DNA of 64,000 nt from Kitasatospora atroaurantiaca. Lineage in GTDB: Bacteria; Actinomycetota; Actinomycetes; Streptomycetales; Streptomycetaceae. The stretch covers positions 6,944,001-7,008,000 of the forward strand of contig NZ_VIVR01000001.1 of NCBI RefSeq assembly GCF_007828955.1, given 5' to 3'. A model generated the notes under the pieces. That model ran no database searches. It had not been told where the DNA came from and saw only the letters and a program-made list of their open reading frames with translations. Made by a program: the position numbers and the translations under genes. This document shows positions 43,483 to 53,548 of this stretch, piece after piece. The number at the start of each line of letters is the position of its first letter. Position 1 is the stretch's first letter.

Positions 43483-43809
43483 ATGCCGGGACAGATCCTG
43501 CACCAGGGCGCCGTCGTCCAGTGCGCGCACGGCGGGCGTGCCGTGCCGTCGAGTACCTATCCGCGGGTGCTGGTCAGCAACATGCCGGTCTGCGTCCAAC
43601 AGGTGCCGTACCTGGTCGCGGGCTGCGCCCTGCCACCGCCGCCCGCCGCCAACGGCCCCTGCGTGACCGCCGCCTGGATGAGCGGATCGCTCCGGGTACG
43701 GGCCGGTGGCGTCATGCCCTTGGTGCTCTTCGACAGCCGGGCGACGGCCGCACCGAGCGGCACACCGCTTTTTGCGGTCTCCGCGCAGCAGCGGGTGATG
43801 GCCACATGA
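43483..43809 (+). CDS. PAAR-like spike tip protein
   Basis: 108 residues with four cysteines (VQCAHGG, MPVCVQ, AGCALPP, NGPCVTA). The opening GQILHQGAVVQCAHGGRAVP and the later Pro/Cys loops fit PAAR-like (DUF4280) tips, which cap the spike trimer and sharpen it with a bound metal. It follows the spike gene directly, with a 21-bp gap carrying AGGGAGA as ribosome-binding site, and overlaps the gp25-like gene by 4 bp. Confidence 0.85.
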   Translation: MPGQILHQGAVVQCAHGGRAVPSSTYPRVLVSNMPVCVQQVPYLVAGCALPPPPAANGPCVTAAWMSGSLRVRAGGVMPLVLFDSRATAAPSGTPLFAVSAQQRVMAT

Positions 43810-44201
43810 CGACCCCGGGTGCCGGAACCGGACGGGTCGACGTGGCCTTCCCGTTCCGCTTCGACGAGCGGGGGCGCACCGCCATGCCCGCCGACTACGA
43901 CCGCCACGTCCGCGAGCTGCTGGAGCAGCTCCTGTTCACCTCCCCGGGCGAGCGGGTCAACCGGCCCGACTTCGGCTGCGGCCTGCTCCAGCTGCTCTTT
44001 GCCGCCAACAGCCCCGAGCTCGCCGCCACCGTCGAGTACACCGCCCGCGCCGCCGTCCAGCGCTGGCTCGGCGACCTGCTCGACCTTCTCGAACTCCGGG
44101 CCACCGCCGAGGAGTCCGTGCTCAAGGTGGACGTCAGGTACGTGGTGCGCCGCACCCGCCAGGAGGCCGAGGCCCACTTCGTCCGGGAGGTGCCCCGATG
44201 A
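43806..44201 (+). CDS. gp25-like baseplate protein (Afp9)
   Basis: 131 residues. GPW/gp25 family: VDVAFPFRFDERGRTAMPADYDRHVRELLEQLLFTSPGERVNRPDFGCGLLQLLFAANS, then a helix and ESVLKVDVRYVVRRT. GERVNRPDFGCGL is the EPR-type core motif of the family, which links baseplate and sheath and starts sheath polymerisation. Overlaps by 4 bp on both sides. Confidence 0.92.
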   Translation: MTTPGAGTGRVDVAFPFRFDERGRTAMPADYDRHVRELLEQLLFTSPGERVNRPDFGCGLLQLLFAANSPELAATVEYTARAAVQRWLGDLLDLLELRATAEESVLKVDVRYVVRRTRQEAEAHFVREVPR

Positions 44202-46765
44202 CAGCCACCGACCTCGCATGCGCCACCGATCACCGCCGCGAGCTCGTGATCGCCAATGGCCTCAACGGGATCGACGGCATCGAGGTGGCCGATCCCGATC
44301 CGACGGACGGTACCGTCGCGCTCTGCGTCAGCCTCCTCGGCCCCGTCCCCACGGATCTGACGACCGATCACCTTCGCGTCGACGCCGAGCCCGGAGCCCG
44401 CCGCCTCCATGTGCTCGGTGTCCGCGCCAGGCAGCCGCACGACGAGGACGAGGACGGCTGCCTGGAGGTCACCCTCGACCGGGCGGGCGACGGCACGACC
44501 TACCACCTCGCCCTGGTCGAGCCCGGCCCGCACGGACACCCGGGCCGGCAGCCCCTGCACGGCTTCGACGTCCGCTACCACCGGGCGCCCTTCGGGTTCT
44601 GCGGTGGACGGGTCGCCGACACCGACTGCCCGCCCGGGCCCGAGTGCCCTCCGAGCCCCGTGCCCGCACCCGCGCTCGACTACCTGGCCAAGGACTACGC
44701 CTCCTTCCGGCGGTTGATCCTCGACCGGCTGAGCCTGCTGGTGCCGGGCTGGCGCGAGCGCCACATCCCCGACCTGGGCGTCACCCTTGCCGAGCTGCTC
44801 GCCTACACCGCGGACCAGCTGAGCTACTACCAGGACGCCGTGGCCACCGAGGCGTACCTGGGCACCGCCCGCCGCCGCGTCTCCGTCCGCCGGCACGCCC
44901 GGCTGGTCGACTACCTGCTGCACGAGGGCTGCAACGCCCGAGCCTTCGTGCACGTCCACGTCAAGACCGAGCCCTCCCCGCCCTGGCACGCCGACGAGGT
45001 CGCCCTGCTCACCGCCTTCGAGGGCGCACCGCCTCCCGGTCACCCGCTGCGCTGGGAGGAGCTGCCCCCGCAGGCCCTGGACGGCGCCCATGGCTTCGAG
45101 CCGCTGACCGACGACCCCGGCGGCCCGCTGCCGCTCTTCCCGGCGCACAACGAGATCCGGATCCACGACTGGGGCGACGGGCAGTGCTGCCTGCCCGCCG
45201 GTGCCACCTCCGCCACCCTGGTCGACGCCTCGCCGGGGCCCGACCGGCTGCGCCTGGAACGCGGGGACTTCCTGCTTCTGGAGGAGGTCCTCGGCCCGCG
45301 CACCGGGCGCCCGGGCGACGCGGACCCGGCGCACCGGCACGTCGTCCGGCTCACCTGGGCGCGGCGCGGCCAGGACGAGGTGCTCGGCACCCCGATCCTG
45401 GATGTCGGCTGGGCCGCGCAGGACGCGCTGCCCTTCCCGCTCTGCGTCTCCACCATCGGCCCCGCCCCGGAGTGCCGTCCGCTCGACCGGGTCAGCCTGG
45501 CCAGGGGCAACGTCCTGCTGGTCGACCACGGCACCAGGGTCGAGGAGCCGCTCGGCCCGGTGCCCGGCGCGCAGGACGCGCCGCGCTGCGAGGCCGAGTG
45601 CCGCCCGGCCGAGCAGGTGCCCGCCGCCGCCCGGTTCCGCCCCCGGCTCGCCCACCCCCACGTCACGTACGCCGAACCCCTGCCGGGCCCCTCCGCCTGC
45701 GCCTGCCCACCGGCCGCCGCCGAACTTCTGCACCGTGACCCGCGTCGGGCGGCCCCGGCCGTCCGGCTCACCGAGACGGTCGGACAGGCACTCTGGCTGC
45801 CCGCCCCCGACCTTCTCGCGAGCGCGCCCGACGACCGGCGGTTCGTGGTCGAGACCGACGACGAGCGAGCCTCCCGGCTGCGCTTCGGCGACGGTCGCAC
45901 CGGTCGGCAGCCCGACCCCGGCGCGTCCTTCACCGCCCGCTACCGGATCGGCGAGGGGCCGGCCGGAAACGTCGGTGCCGAGGCGATCGTGCACCTGGTG
46001 CTGCGGCCCGGGGTGGGCGGCCACGACCTCGTCGTGCGTCCCCGCAACCCACTGCCGGCGGCCGGCGGCACCCCGCCCGAGACACCGTCAGAGGCCCGGC
46101 CGGCCATCCCGGTCGCCTTCCGCGCCACCCGCGAACGGGCCGTCATCCCCGAGGACTACGCCGAGCTGGCCGTGCGGGCCGGCGGCGACCGGCTGCAGCG
46201 CGCCACCGCCGACCTGGTCTGGACGGGCAGCTGGTACGAGGCCGACGTGGCCCTCGACCTGCGCGCCGCCGGGCCGGCCGCCGGCTGCGGATGCTCGCAG
46301 GCGGACGGCTGCGGGGGCGGGGAGTGCACCGCGGCCGAGATCACCGCGGCCCTGGAGCACGCCCGCCGGCTCGGCCACGACCTGCGGGTCACGCCGGCCA
46401 CCCCGGTTCCGGTGGAGCTCGAACTCACCGTCTGCGTGCAGCCGTTCCACGTCCGGGCCCAGGTCGCCCAAGCGCTGAGGGAGGAGTTCTCCGCAGGCGT
46501 GCTGCCCGACGGGCGGCTCGGGTACTTCCACCCCGACCGGTGGAGCTTCGGCGAGGGCGTCCACATCAGCCGGGTCCTCGCCGCCGCTCAGGCGGTGCCC
46601 GGGGTCTCATCCGCCGAGGTCACCGGCCTGGTCCGGCAGGGCGAGCCGGACCAGGGCGCGCTGGCGCAGGGCGTCCTGCCGATGGGCCCGCGCGAGGTCG
46701 TCGTCCTGGACACCACCCGGCCGCGCAATGGCCGGATCACCGTCATCGCGGGAGGCGGCCGATGA
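44198..46765 (+). CDS. Baseplate J-like protein 1 (Afp11-like)
   Basis: 855 residues. The N-terminal 150 residues are a beta-rich lead (NGIDGIEVADPDPTDGTVALCVSLLG). The J/gp6 core begins with LDYLAKDYASFRRLILDRLSLLVPGWRERHIPDLGVTLAELLAYTADQLSYYQDAVATEAYLGTARRR. The late block includes RFGDGRTGRQPDPGASFTARYRIGEGPAGNVGAEAI and RERAVIPEDYAELAVRAGGDRLQRA. It builds the inner baseplate wedge. A Cys/Gly-rich patch (CGCSQADGCGGGECTAAE, about residues 695-715) in a loop is unusual. ATGA overlaps at both ends. Confidence 0.9.
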   Translation: MTATDLACATDHRRELVIANGLNGIDGIEVADPDPTDGTVALCVSLLGPVPTDLTTDHLRVDAEPGARRLHVLGVRARQPHDEDEDGCLEVTLDRAGDGTTYHLALVEPGPHGHPGRQPLHGFDVRYHRAPFGFCGGRVADTDCPPGPECPPSPVPAPALDYLAKDYASFRRLILDRLSLLVPGWRERHIPDLGVTLAELLAYTADQLSYYQDAVATEAYLGTARRRVSVRRHARLVDYLLHEGCNARAFVHVHVKTEPSPPWHADEVALLTAFEGAPPPGHPLRWEELPPQALDGAHGFEPLTDDPGGPLPLFPAHNEIRIHDWGDGQCCLPAGATSATLVDASPGPDRLRLERGDFLLLEEVLGPRTGRPGDADPAHRHVVRLTWARRGQDEVLGTPILDVGWAAQDALPFPLCVSTIGPAPECRPLDRVSLARGNVLLVDHGTRVEEPLGPVPGAQDAPRCEAECRPAEQVPAAARFRPRLAHPHVTYAEPLPGPSACACPPAAAELLHRDPRRAAPAVRLTETVGQALWLPAPDLLASAPDDRRFVVETDDERASRLRFGDGRTGRQPDPGASFTARYRIGEGPAGNVGAEAIVHLVLRPGVGGHDLVVRPRNPLPAAGGTPPETPSEARPAIPVAFRATRERAVIPEDYAELAVRAGGDRLQRATADLVWTGSWYEADVALDLRAAGPAAGCGCSQADGCGGGECTAAEITAALEHARRLGHDLRVTPATPVPVELELTVCVQPFHVRAQVAQALREEFSAGVLPDGRLGYFHPDRWSFGEGVHISRVLAAAQAVPGVSSAEVTGLVRQGEPDQGALAQGVLPMGPREVVVLDTTRPRNGRITVIAGGGR

Positions 46766-49590
46766 GGAACTGCACCTGCGGCTGCTGCGCGGGCGCCGGC
46801 TCGCGGACCCAGCCGACCCCGCCGACCGCCAACCCGCCCGGCCTGCCCGGGCTGCGGCTGCGCGTCGGCACCCACCCCACCTTCCTGACCGCCATGCTCG
46901 ACCGGCTCGCCGCAGCCGACCTGCCCGGAGTCGCCGGGCTTACCACCCGCGCGCCGGACGACCCGGCGATCGCACTCTGCGACGCCTGGGCCGCCGTCGC
47001 CGACGTGCTGACCTTCTACCAGGAGCGGATCGGCAACGAGGGTTACCTCCGCACCGCGACCGAGGCCCGCTCGGTGCACGAGCTGACCCAGCTCGTCGGC
47101 TACCGCCCCCGGCCGGGCGTCGCGGCCGGCACCCACCTGTCGTTCACCCTGGAGGCCGGGCACACGGAGGTGATCCCGGCCGGCACCAAGGTGCAGAGCC
47201 TGCCGGGCCCCGGCGAGCTGGCCCAGGCGTACGAGACCAGCGCCCCGCTGTCCGCACTGGCCGCCGCCAACCGCCTCCCGGTCAGGACCACCCGCCCGCA
47301 GTTGATCACCGTGGACAACGTCGGCTTCCTTCCCGAGCTGTGGCTCGACGGCATCGCCACCCGCCTCCGGGTCAACGACCTGCTGCTCATCCGGGTCGAG
47401 GGCCACATCGAGGGCAGCGAGGACGTCCGCTACGAGCCGCGGCGCGTCAGTGCCGTCGAGGAGGACGTGGAGCACCTGCGCACTCGGGTCGCCCTCGCCG
47501 GCGGCTACGAGCCGGAGCCGCCCGCGTGGCAGCAGGTCGGCGATCTGGAGCAGCTGGTCGACCTGTTCACCACCCGGCCCGAGGACGAGGCGCCCGATGT
47601 CCCGCCCCCGGGGAAGGCGTCAGCCGACTCCCGGCTCAGGCTGGCCGAGCTCCTCCACCCCGAGCTCGCCGGTGCCCTGCACACCGCCTGGGCTGGGTCC
47701 ACCGTCACAGGCCCGCCGACCGTCGAGGTCTACGCGCTGCGCGTGGCCGCACCGCTGTTCGGGCACAACGCGCCGCGGAAGCCCACCTATAAGGACGCCC
47801 GGCCAGAGCCCATGGAGAAGTGGCTCGACTGGGACGAGCAGGAGGGCGCGAGCGCGAGCCGTTCCAAGAGGCTGCCGCTGCCGGAGACGCCGGGCGCCAT
47901 CTACCTCGACAGCCCCTACCAGGACATCCGCAGCGGCACCCTCGCCGTGGTCGCCGTGTCGAAGACCGGCCAGCAGAGCAGCCGTCGGAACGCTCCGGAC
48001 GAGGAGACGTTCACGGTACTCGGCAGCGACCCTGACACCCCGCTCACCGCCGACCTGATGGCCAGATCGGCCTACGGCCTGGCGAACAGGGCCACGAGGA
48101 TCACCCTCGGCGCGGACGGCGAATGGCCCGTCCCGAAGACGATGGACGATCTGCGCCGCATCACCGTCCACGCCGCCCCCGAGCTGCTCCCGCTGGCCGA
48201 CCTCCCGATCACCGAACCGGTGCAGGGAGGCGTCCTCGAACTCGCCGGGCTGATCGACGGCCTGGAGTCCGGACGCCTGCTGGTCGTCTCCGGGGAGCGG
48301 ACCGACCTCCCGGGAGTCGCCGGAGTCACCGCCTCCGAGCTGGCCCAGGTCGCCGAGGTGCGCCAGGGGACGGCGGCCCGCCACATCCAGAGCCTCGGCA
48401 TCACCGCCTCCGAGGAGGGCGAGAAGAACCACAGCTTCCTGCTGCTCGAACAGCCGCTGACACACCGCTACCGCCGCGACACCGTCACCGTCCACGGAAA
48501 CGTTGTGCACGCCACGCACGGCGAGACCCGCACCGAGGTGCTCGGCAGCGGCGACGCCTCCCTCGCGCACCAGCGCTTCACCCTGCGCAGCGGCCCGCTC
48601 ACCTACGTCTCCGCCCCGACACCCACCGGCGTCGAGAGCACCCTCCAGCTGACCGTGGACGCTGTACGCTGGCCGGAACGCCCGTGGTTCCTCGGCCTCG
48701 GCCCGGACGACCGCGGGTACGTCACCGAGACGGACGAGCACGCCGGCACATCCCTCATCTTCCCCGACGGAACATCGGGCCGCCGCCTCCCGACCGGCAG
48801 CGAGAACATCCGCGCCCGATACCGGACGGGGATCGGCAGATCCGGCAACACCGGTACGGGCCGGATCACCCTGCTGGCCACCAAGCCGCTCGGCGTCCGA
48901 GACGTCGTCAACCCGCTGCCCGCCACCGGGGGCACCGACCCCGAACGACCGGACCAGGCCAGGGTCGGCGCGCCACTGCCGCTGAAGACCCTCGACCGGC
49001 TGGTCTCCCTGAGCGACTACGCCGACTTCGCCCGCGCCTTCGCCGGGGTCGGCAAGGCCGCCGCAGACCGGCTGGCCGACGGCCGGGGCGGCCTGATCGC
49101 GGTCACCGTCACCGGCGTGGACGGCGCGCTGCTGCTCCCCGACTCCGACGTGATCGGCAACCTGCGCACCGCGCTGCGCCGTTTCGGCGACCCGGCCGTG
49201 CGGATCCGTGTGCTGCCGGCCGAGCGGTTGGTCATCTCGGTGGGCGCACGGGTGAGGCTGCTCCCCGACTACCAGTGGGCGAGCGTCGCGCCGGTGCTCA
49301 GGGCTGCCCTGTCGGACGCCTTCGGGCCCGTCCGGCGCGACCTGGCGCAGAACCTCGTGCTCTCCGAGGTGGTGGCTGTCCTCCAGGCCGTCCCCGGCGT
49401 GCACTCCTGCCGCGATCTCAGGCTGGCGTCCGTACCACCGGGAGAGCCCGTCCCACCCGACGCGCACCCGGGCCCCTGGCTGCCGGCCCTCGGCGCCCGT
49501 CGCACCGACGACGTGCTCCACCCGGCGCAGCAGCTGTGCACGGCCGTCGAGCTGCCCGAACTCCTCGACCTGAAGGAGGATGTCGCATGA
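46762..49590 (+). CDS. Baseplate J-like protein 2 (second wedge protein)
   Basis: 942 residues. A Cys-rich start (RNCTCGCCAGAG) is followed by LPGLRLRVGTHPTFLTAMLDRL, then DDPAIALCDAWAAVADVLTFYQERIGNEGYLRTATEARSVHELTQLVGYRPRPGVAAGTHLSF, the J-type core, and at the end RFPDGTSGRR-like and VREAVAVLQAVPGVHSCRDLRLASV-like segments. It is a paralogue of the preceding gene and pairs with it as the Afp11/Afp12 wedge. A central insert (about residues 270-430) carries charged and Pro-rich stretches. Overlaps by 4 bp on both sides. Confidence 0.87.
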   Translation: MRNCTCGCCAGAGSRTQPTPPTANPPGLPGLRLRVGTHPTFLTAMLDRLAAADLPGVAGLTTRAPDDPAIALCDAWAAVADVLTFYQERIGNEGYLRTATEARSVHELTQLVGYRPRPGVAAGTHLSFTLEAGHTEVIPAGTKVQSLPGPGELAQAYETSAPLSALAAANRLPVRTTRPQLITVDNVGFLPELWLDGIATRLRVNDLLLIRVEGHIEGSEDVRYEPRRVSAVEEDVEHLRTRVALAGGYEPEPPAWQQVGDLEQLVDLFTTRPEDEAPDVPPPGKASADSRLRLAELLHPELAGALHTAWAGSTVTGPPTVEVYALRVAAPLFGHNAPRKPTYKDARPEPMEKWLDWDEQEGASASRSKRLPLPETPGAIYLDSPYQDIRSGTLAVVAVSKTGQQSSRRNAPDEETFTVLGSDPDTPLTADLMARSAYGLANRATRITLGADGEWPVPKTMDDLRRITVHAAPELLPLADLPITEPVQGGVLELAGLIDGLESGRLLVVSGERTDLPGVAGVTASELAQVAEVRQGTAARHIQSLGITASEEGEKNHSFLLLEQPLTHRYRRDTVTVHGNVVHATHGETRTEVLGSGDASLAHQRFTLRSGPLTYVSAPTPTGVESTLQLTVDAVRWPERPWFLGLGPDDRGYVTETDEHAGTSLIFPDGTSGRRLPTGSENIRARYRTGIGRSGNTGTGRITLLATKPLGVRDVVNPLPATGGTDPERPDQARVGAPLPLKTLDRLVSLSDYADFARAFAGVGKAAADRLADGRGGLIAVTVTGVDGALLLPDSDVIGNLRTALRRFGDPAVRIRVLPAERLVISVGARVRLLPDYQWASVAPVLRAALSDAFGPVRRDLAQNLVLSEVVAVLQAVPGVHSCRDLRLASVPPGEPVPPDAHPGPWLPALGARRTDDVLHPAQQLCTAVELPELLDLKEDVA

Positions 49591-52160
49591 CTCGCGCGAC
49601 TCGCGTGACGGAGCCTGGTGCCGGCGCCGCCGAGCCCGACCGGCTGTTCGACCTGCTCCCTCTGGTGCACCGGATGCGCGACGAGGCGGCCGGCCACCCG
49701 CTGCGCGACCTGCTACGGGTGATCGCCGAACAGGTGCAGGTGGTCGAGGACGACATCGCCCAGCACTACGACAACTGGTTCGTGGAGACCGCAGAGGACT
49801 GGGCGGTGCCGTATCTGGCGGATCTGGTCGGCTGGTCGCCGGTTCCGGACTCCGGCTGGACGGCCGCCGGGGTGTCCGGCCGCGACCTGGCCCGCCGGTC
49901 GGCGCTGGCACCCCGCCAGGACGTCGCCAACACCCTGCGCCACCGGCGTCGCAAGGGGACGAAGGCACTGCTCGAAGACCTGGCGTGGGACGTCGCCGCG
50001 CTGCCGGGCCATGCCGTCGAGGCCTACCGGTTGCTCGCCCGGCACCAGCAGCTGAACCACCTTCAGCCCGGCCGGGCCAGGACGGCCGAGCTGCGCGACG
50101 CTGCGCTGCTCGCCGGGATCGACGGACCGTTCGACCGCGCGGCACACAGCGTCGACGTCCGCCGGGCCGGCTCGCACCGCACGGGAGGCCTGCACAACAT
50201 CCCCGAGGTCGGCCTCTACGTCTGGCGCCTGCACGCCTACCCGGTGACGCACACCCAGGCGGGCCAGGTCGAGCGGGTCGGGCGGTGGGCGTTCACCTTC
50301 GACCCGATGGGATTCGACGTCCAGCTGTTCGGCCGTGGCGCGGACGGCGACCGCAGACGCCACCCGCAGGAGCCCGTGGATGTGCCCGCACCGATCGACC
50401 GACATGCCCTCGGCCTGCTGGGCCGGGCCTCTCCGCAGTACTACGGCGAGGGGAGGTCCCTGGTGATCCACGCTCCCGACTGGCCCAAGCCCGGGCAGGG
50501 CCGGCCGGTGCCCCCGGAGCGGGTGATCACGGCCGACCTCAGCGACTGGGACTCCTACCGGCCGCTCCCGGGCACGGTCGCCGTCGACCCGGTGCTCGGG
50601 CGGATGCTCTTCCCCCGCCGCACCCCGCCGCACCACGTCCGCGTCGGCTACCACTACGGCTTCAGCGCCGACCTGGGCGGCGGGGAGTACCAGCGGCCGC
50701 TGCCCGAACCGCCCGAGGCCGACACCTACCGGATCCACCTCGACGACCTCACCGACCCCGACGCCCTGCTGGCCGAGATCCGGCAAGGGGCAGGTGCAGA
50801 GTCCGCGCTGATCCGGCGTCACTGGTCGGGCGAGGAGACCGACCCGGCGCTGGTCGGAGCCCTCAACGACGCGATGGCGGACGAGGCCCTCTACGAGCTC
50901 GCCCATCCGGGGCAGCCGGTTCCGGCCGGCGCCCCGCTGCTGGTGGCCGACCGTCGCCACCTGGAGCAGCTCTGGCCGTCCTGGATCAATCCCGCCCGGT
51001 GGTACCGGGGCGTCGCCTCGGCCGCGGAGTTCCGGGCCGCTCTGCACGACTGGGAGCATCAGAAGCCGCGCTACGCGGTCATCGAGATCACCCGTAGCGA
51101 GGTCCTCGGGATCAGCGCCGAGCTGACCCTGAGACAGCATCAGCACCTGCTGATCCGTGCCGCCGAGCGCACCCGTCCCGTGCTCTGGCTGGCCGACCGC
51201 CACGCCGACGGGCCCGACTCACTCTCCGTCAGGCTGGCACGGGGCAGTCGGCTGACCCTGGACGGCCTGGTCGTGGGCGGACGGGCCGTCCACCTCTCCG
51301 GCCACGGCCACGATGTCGACCACGACACCGACCGTGGCGAGGGTCACGACACCGACCGTGGCGAGGGTCACGACACCGACCACGGTGACGGTCGCGGCAC
51401 CGGCCACCCGCGCGAGTGCTGTGCACCGGCCCGGGTGGTCATCCGGCACTGCACGCTCGTCCCCGGTTGGGCGCCCCGACCCGGGTGCGACACCGAGCGG
51501 CCGGCCCCGCCCTCGATCGAGCTGGCCGCGCTGCCCGGAGCGGAGGTGGAGATCAGCCACTCGATCGTGGGCCCGGTGCAGATCGAGGCCGGCCCGGCGC
51601 GCGGCGAGCCGCTGCGGCTGTCCGTGAGCGACTCCGTCCTCGACGCCACCCACCCCTTCATGGAGGCGGTCGGAGCCGGCGGCCCCGCCGTGGCCCGAGC
51701 GGTCCTGGACATCGCCCGCACGACCGTCCTAGGCACCGTCCAGGTGCACGCCATCGACCGCGGCGAGAACACGATCTTCGTCGGCGAGGTCAAGGCGGCC
51801 CGAAGGTCGCGAGGCTGCCTGCGCTTCTGCTGGGTGCCGACCGGCTCGCGGACGCCCGGACGGTTCCACTGCCAACCGGACACCGCCCTGGCCGCCCTCG
51901 GTGCCTCGCCGCCCCCGAACCTGGTCGCAGAGACCGAGCGGCGGCTCCGGCCGCGCTTCACCTCGGTCCGCTATCCCGGACCGGCGTACGCCCAACTCGC
52001 GTCCGACTGCCCCGACGAGATCCGCACCGGCGCGGACGACGGCTCCGAGCTCGGTGCGTTCCACGACCTCTACCTGCCTCAGCGGCTGACCGCCCTGCGC
52101 ACCCGCGTTGCCGAGTACGTCCCGGCCGGTCTGGACGCCGCCATCATCCCCGTGAACTGA
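49587..52160 (+). CDS. Tail-protein-I-like baseplate protein with beta-helix and His/Asp repeat
   Basis: 857 residues. The first 100 residues are gpI-like (LFDLLPLVHRMRDEAAGHPLRDLLRVIAEQVQVVEDDIAQHYDNWFVETAEDWAVPYLADLVGW). A region with repeated Arg-rich helices follows (RQDVANTLRHRRRKGTKALLEDLAWD). The last third reads like a right-handed beta-helix (SRLTLDGLVVGGRAVHLSG; VVIRHCTLVPGW; VEISHSIVGPVQIEAG; LSVSDSVLDATHPF). Its first turns are interrupted by a 24-bp tandem repeat encoding HDTDRGEG. It probably closes the baseplate periphery; the beta-helix could be a surface or receptor-type element. Confidence 0.8.
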   Translation: MTRATRVTEPGAGAAEPDRLFDLLPLVHRMRDEAAGHPLRDLLRVIAEQVQVVEDDIAQHYDNWFVETAEDWAVPYLADLVGWSPVPDSGWTAAGVSGRDLARRSALAPRQDVANTLRHRRRKGTKALLEDLAWDVAALPGHAVEAYRLLARHQQLNHLQPGRARTAELRDAALLAGIDGPFDRAAHSVDVRRAGSHRTGGLHNIPEVGLYVWRLHAYPVTHTQAGQVERVGRWAFTFDPMGFDVQLFGRGADGDRRRHPQEPVDVPAPIDRHALGLLGRASPQYYGEGRSLVIHAPDWPKPGQGRPVPPERVITADLSDWDSYRPLPGTVAVDPVLGRMLFPRRTPPHHVRVGYHYGFSADLGGGEYQRPLPEPPEADTYRIHLDDLTDPDALLAEIRQGAGAESALIRRHWSGEETDPALVGALNDAMADEALYELAHPGQPVPAGAPLLVADRRHLEQLWPSWINPARWYRGVASAAEFRAALHDWEHQKPRYAVIEITRSEVLGISAELTLRQHQHLLIRAAERTRPVLWLADRHADGPDSLSVRLARGSRLTLDGLVVGGRAVHLSGHGHDVDHDTDRGEGHDTDRGEGHDTDHGDGRGTGHPRECCAPARVVIRHCTLVPGWAPRPGCDTERPAPPSIELAALPGAEVEISHSIVGPVQIEAGPARGEPLRLSVSDSVLDATHPFMEAVGAGGPAVARAVLDIARTTVLGTVQVHAIDRGENTIFVGEVKAARRSRGCLRFCWVPTGSRTPGRFHCQPDTALAALGASPPPNLVAETERRLRPRFTSVRYPGPAYAQLASDCPDEIRTGADDGSELGAFHDLYLPQRLTALRTRVAEYVPAGLDAAIIPVN
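51321..51392 (+). repeat. Three 24-bp tandem repeats encoding HDTDRGEG
   Basis: Copies at 51321-51344 and 51345-51368 are identical; the third, 51369-51392, differs at four bases and encodes HDTDHGDG. The stretch is rich in His, Asp and Glu and sits in a loop of a predicted beta-helix of the tail-protein-I-like gene. Confidence 0.9.
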
Positions 52161-52189
52161 CCTGTGTCCCTGTGACAGTGAGGACTCGC

Positions 52190-53548
52190 ATGCACGCCGA
52201 CGTCGAGCGGTTCAGCTTCGATCAGCGCAAGCACTTCCTGCGCGTGATCCAGCAACAGGGCAGAGTGACACTTCCCGCCGACGGCAACGAGCAGGTCGCC
52301 ATCCTGCTCCACCACCTCCAGGCGCTCGCCGAGGACCTCATCGGCCCGTACGGCACCCCGTCCCCGGACGGCACGGCACCCGGGCCGGCCTTCAAGATCG
52401 ACCTGCCGCAGGCCGGTGAGGAGGACGGGGTCCTGCGGATCGGCCGAGGCCGGTACTGGGTGCACGGGCGGGCCTGCGAGAACGACGCCGAGAACCTTCT
52501 CCTCACCGCCCAGCCCGACCTCCCCACCACGGGCGCGCCGAACGACGGCACGTACCTCGCCTACCTCGACGTCTGGGAGCGGCACATCTCGGCCGCCGAG
52601 GACGACACCGTCCGCGAGGTCGCTCTCGGCGGCCCCGACACCTGCAGCCGGACCCGCCTGGTCTGGCAGGTCCGGCTCACCGACAGCGCGCCGCCCGGCC
52701 GACAGGTCGACGCCACCGACGTCGCCGCCCACTGGAGCGACTGGGAGGCCTTCCTGCAGCCGGCCGATCGCGGCCTGCTCGCGGCTCGCGCCAACCGCGG
52801 CACCGGCCCGCTGGAGCCGTGTGTCGCCGACCCGACGGCCGGCTACCTCGGGCCCGAGAACCAGCTCTACCGGGTCCAGATCCACCGTGGCTCCGACGAC
52901 ATCGGTGACCCGACCTTCACCTGGTCGCGCGACAACGGCTCCGTCGTGCACCCGCTGCTCCGCCTCGCCGGAACCTCCGCCGTCCTGCGCGACCCGCCCA
53001 GGGACAAGCGCACCGCCCTGGCGGTCGGCAGCCTGGTCGAGGTGGTCGACGACCACAGCACCCTGCTGGGCCGGCCCGGCCCGCTGGCCCGCGTCACCGA
53101 CATCGACGACGAGGGCGAGGACTACGTGGTCCACCTCAGCACCGACGCCGGCATCATCGAGGCCGACCGCCGCCCCATGCTCCGCCGCTGGGACCACCCC
53201 GACGTCGACGGCGGGGGCGAGGTCCCCCAGCGCGCCGACGACGACGCGCTGCGCGTCGCCACGCCGAACGAGACCGGCTGGCTGACGCTGGAGGACGGCA
53301 TCCAGATCCGCTTCCAGTCCCCGTCTCAGTCCGGCGTGCGCTACCGCACCGGCGACTACTGGACCTTCCCGGCCCGCACGGCCACCGGCGACATCACCTG
53401 GCCCCAGGACACCACCGGCCCCGCCGACGTCCCGCCCCACGGCATCGATCACGTCTACGCCCCCCTCGCCGTCGTCGTCATCACCGGCGGCAAGGCCACC
53501 ACGGTGAACGACCTCCGCGTCGGCTTCAGCTCGGTCAGGGTGCCGTGA
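52190..53548 (+). CDS. DUF6519-like eCIS-associated protein
   Basis: 452 residues from ATG 52190, with GAGGA upstream. The N-terminus VERFSFDQRKHFLRVIQQQGRVTLPADGNEQVAILLHHLQALAEDLIGP is like DUF6519, a family I associate with actinobacterial eCIS operons. The body is beta-rich with GRYWVHGRACEND, GTYLAYLDVWERHISAAEDD, YRVQIHRGSDDIGDPTFTWSRDNGSVVHPL and GIQIRFQSPSQSGVRYRTGDYW. It could be a peripheral baseplate or tail-tip decoration; the DVWERH and DNGSVV motifs are the most conserved-looking parts. It is separated from the previous gene by 29 bp, the first real gap in the long coupled run. Confidence 0.65.
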   Translation: MHADVERFSFDQRKHFLRVIQQQGRVTLPADGNEQVAILLHHLQALAEDLIGPYGTPSPDGTAPGPAFKIDLPQAGEEDGVLRIGRGRYWVHGRACENDAENLLLTAQPDLPTTGAPNDGTYLAYLDVWERHISAAEDDTVREVALGGPDTCSRTRLVWQVRLTDSAPPGRQVDATDVAAHWSDWEAFLQPADRGLLAARANRGTGPLEPCVADPTAGYLGPENQLYRVQIHRGSDDIGDPTFTWSRDNGSVVHPLLRLAGTSAVLRDPPRDKRTALAVGSLVEVVDDHSTLLGRPGPLARVTDIDDEGEDYVVHLSTDAGIIEADRRPMLRRWDHPDVDGGGEVPQRADDDALRVATPNETGWLTLEDGIQIRFQSPSQSGVRYRTGDYWTFPARTATGDITWPQDTTGPADVPPHGIDHVYAPLAVVVITGGKATTVNDLRVGFSSVRVP

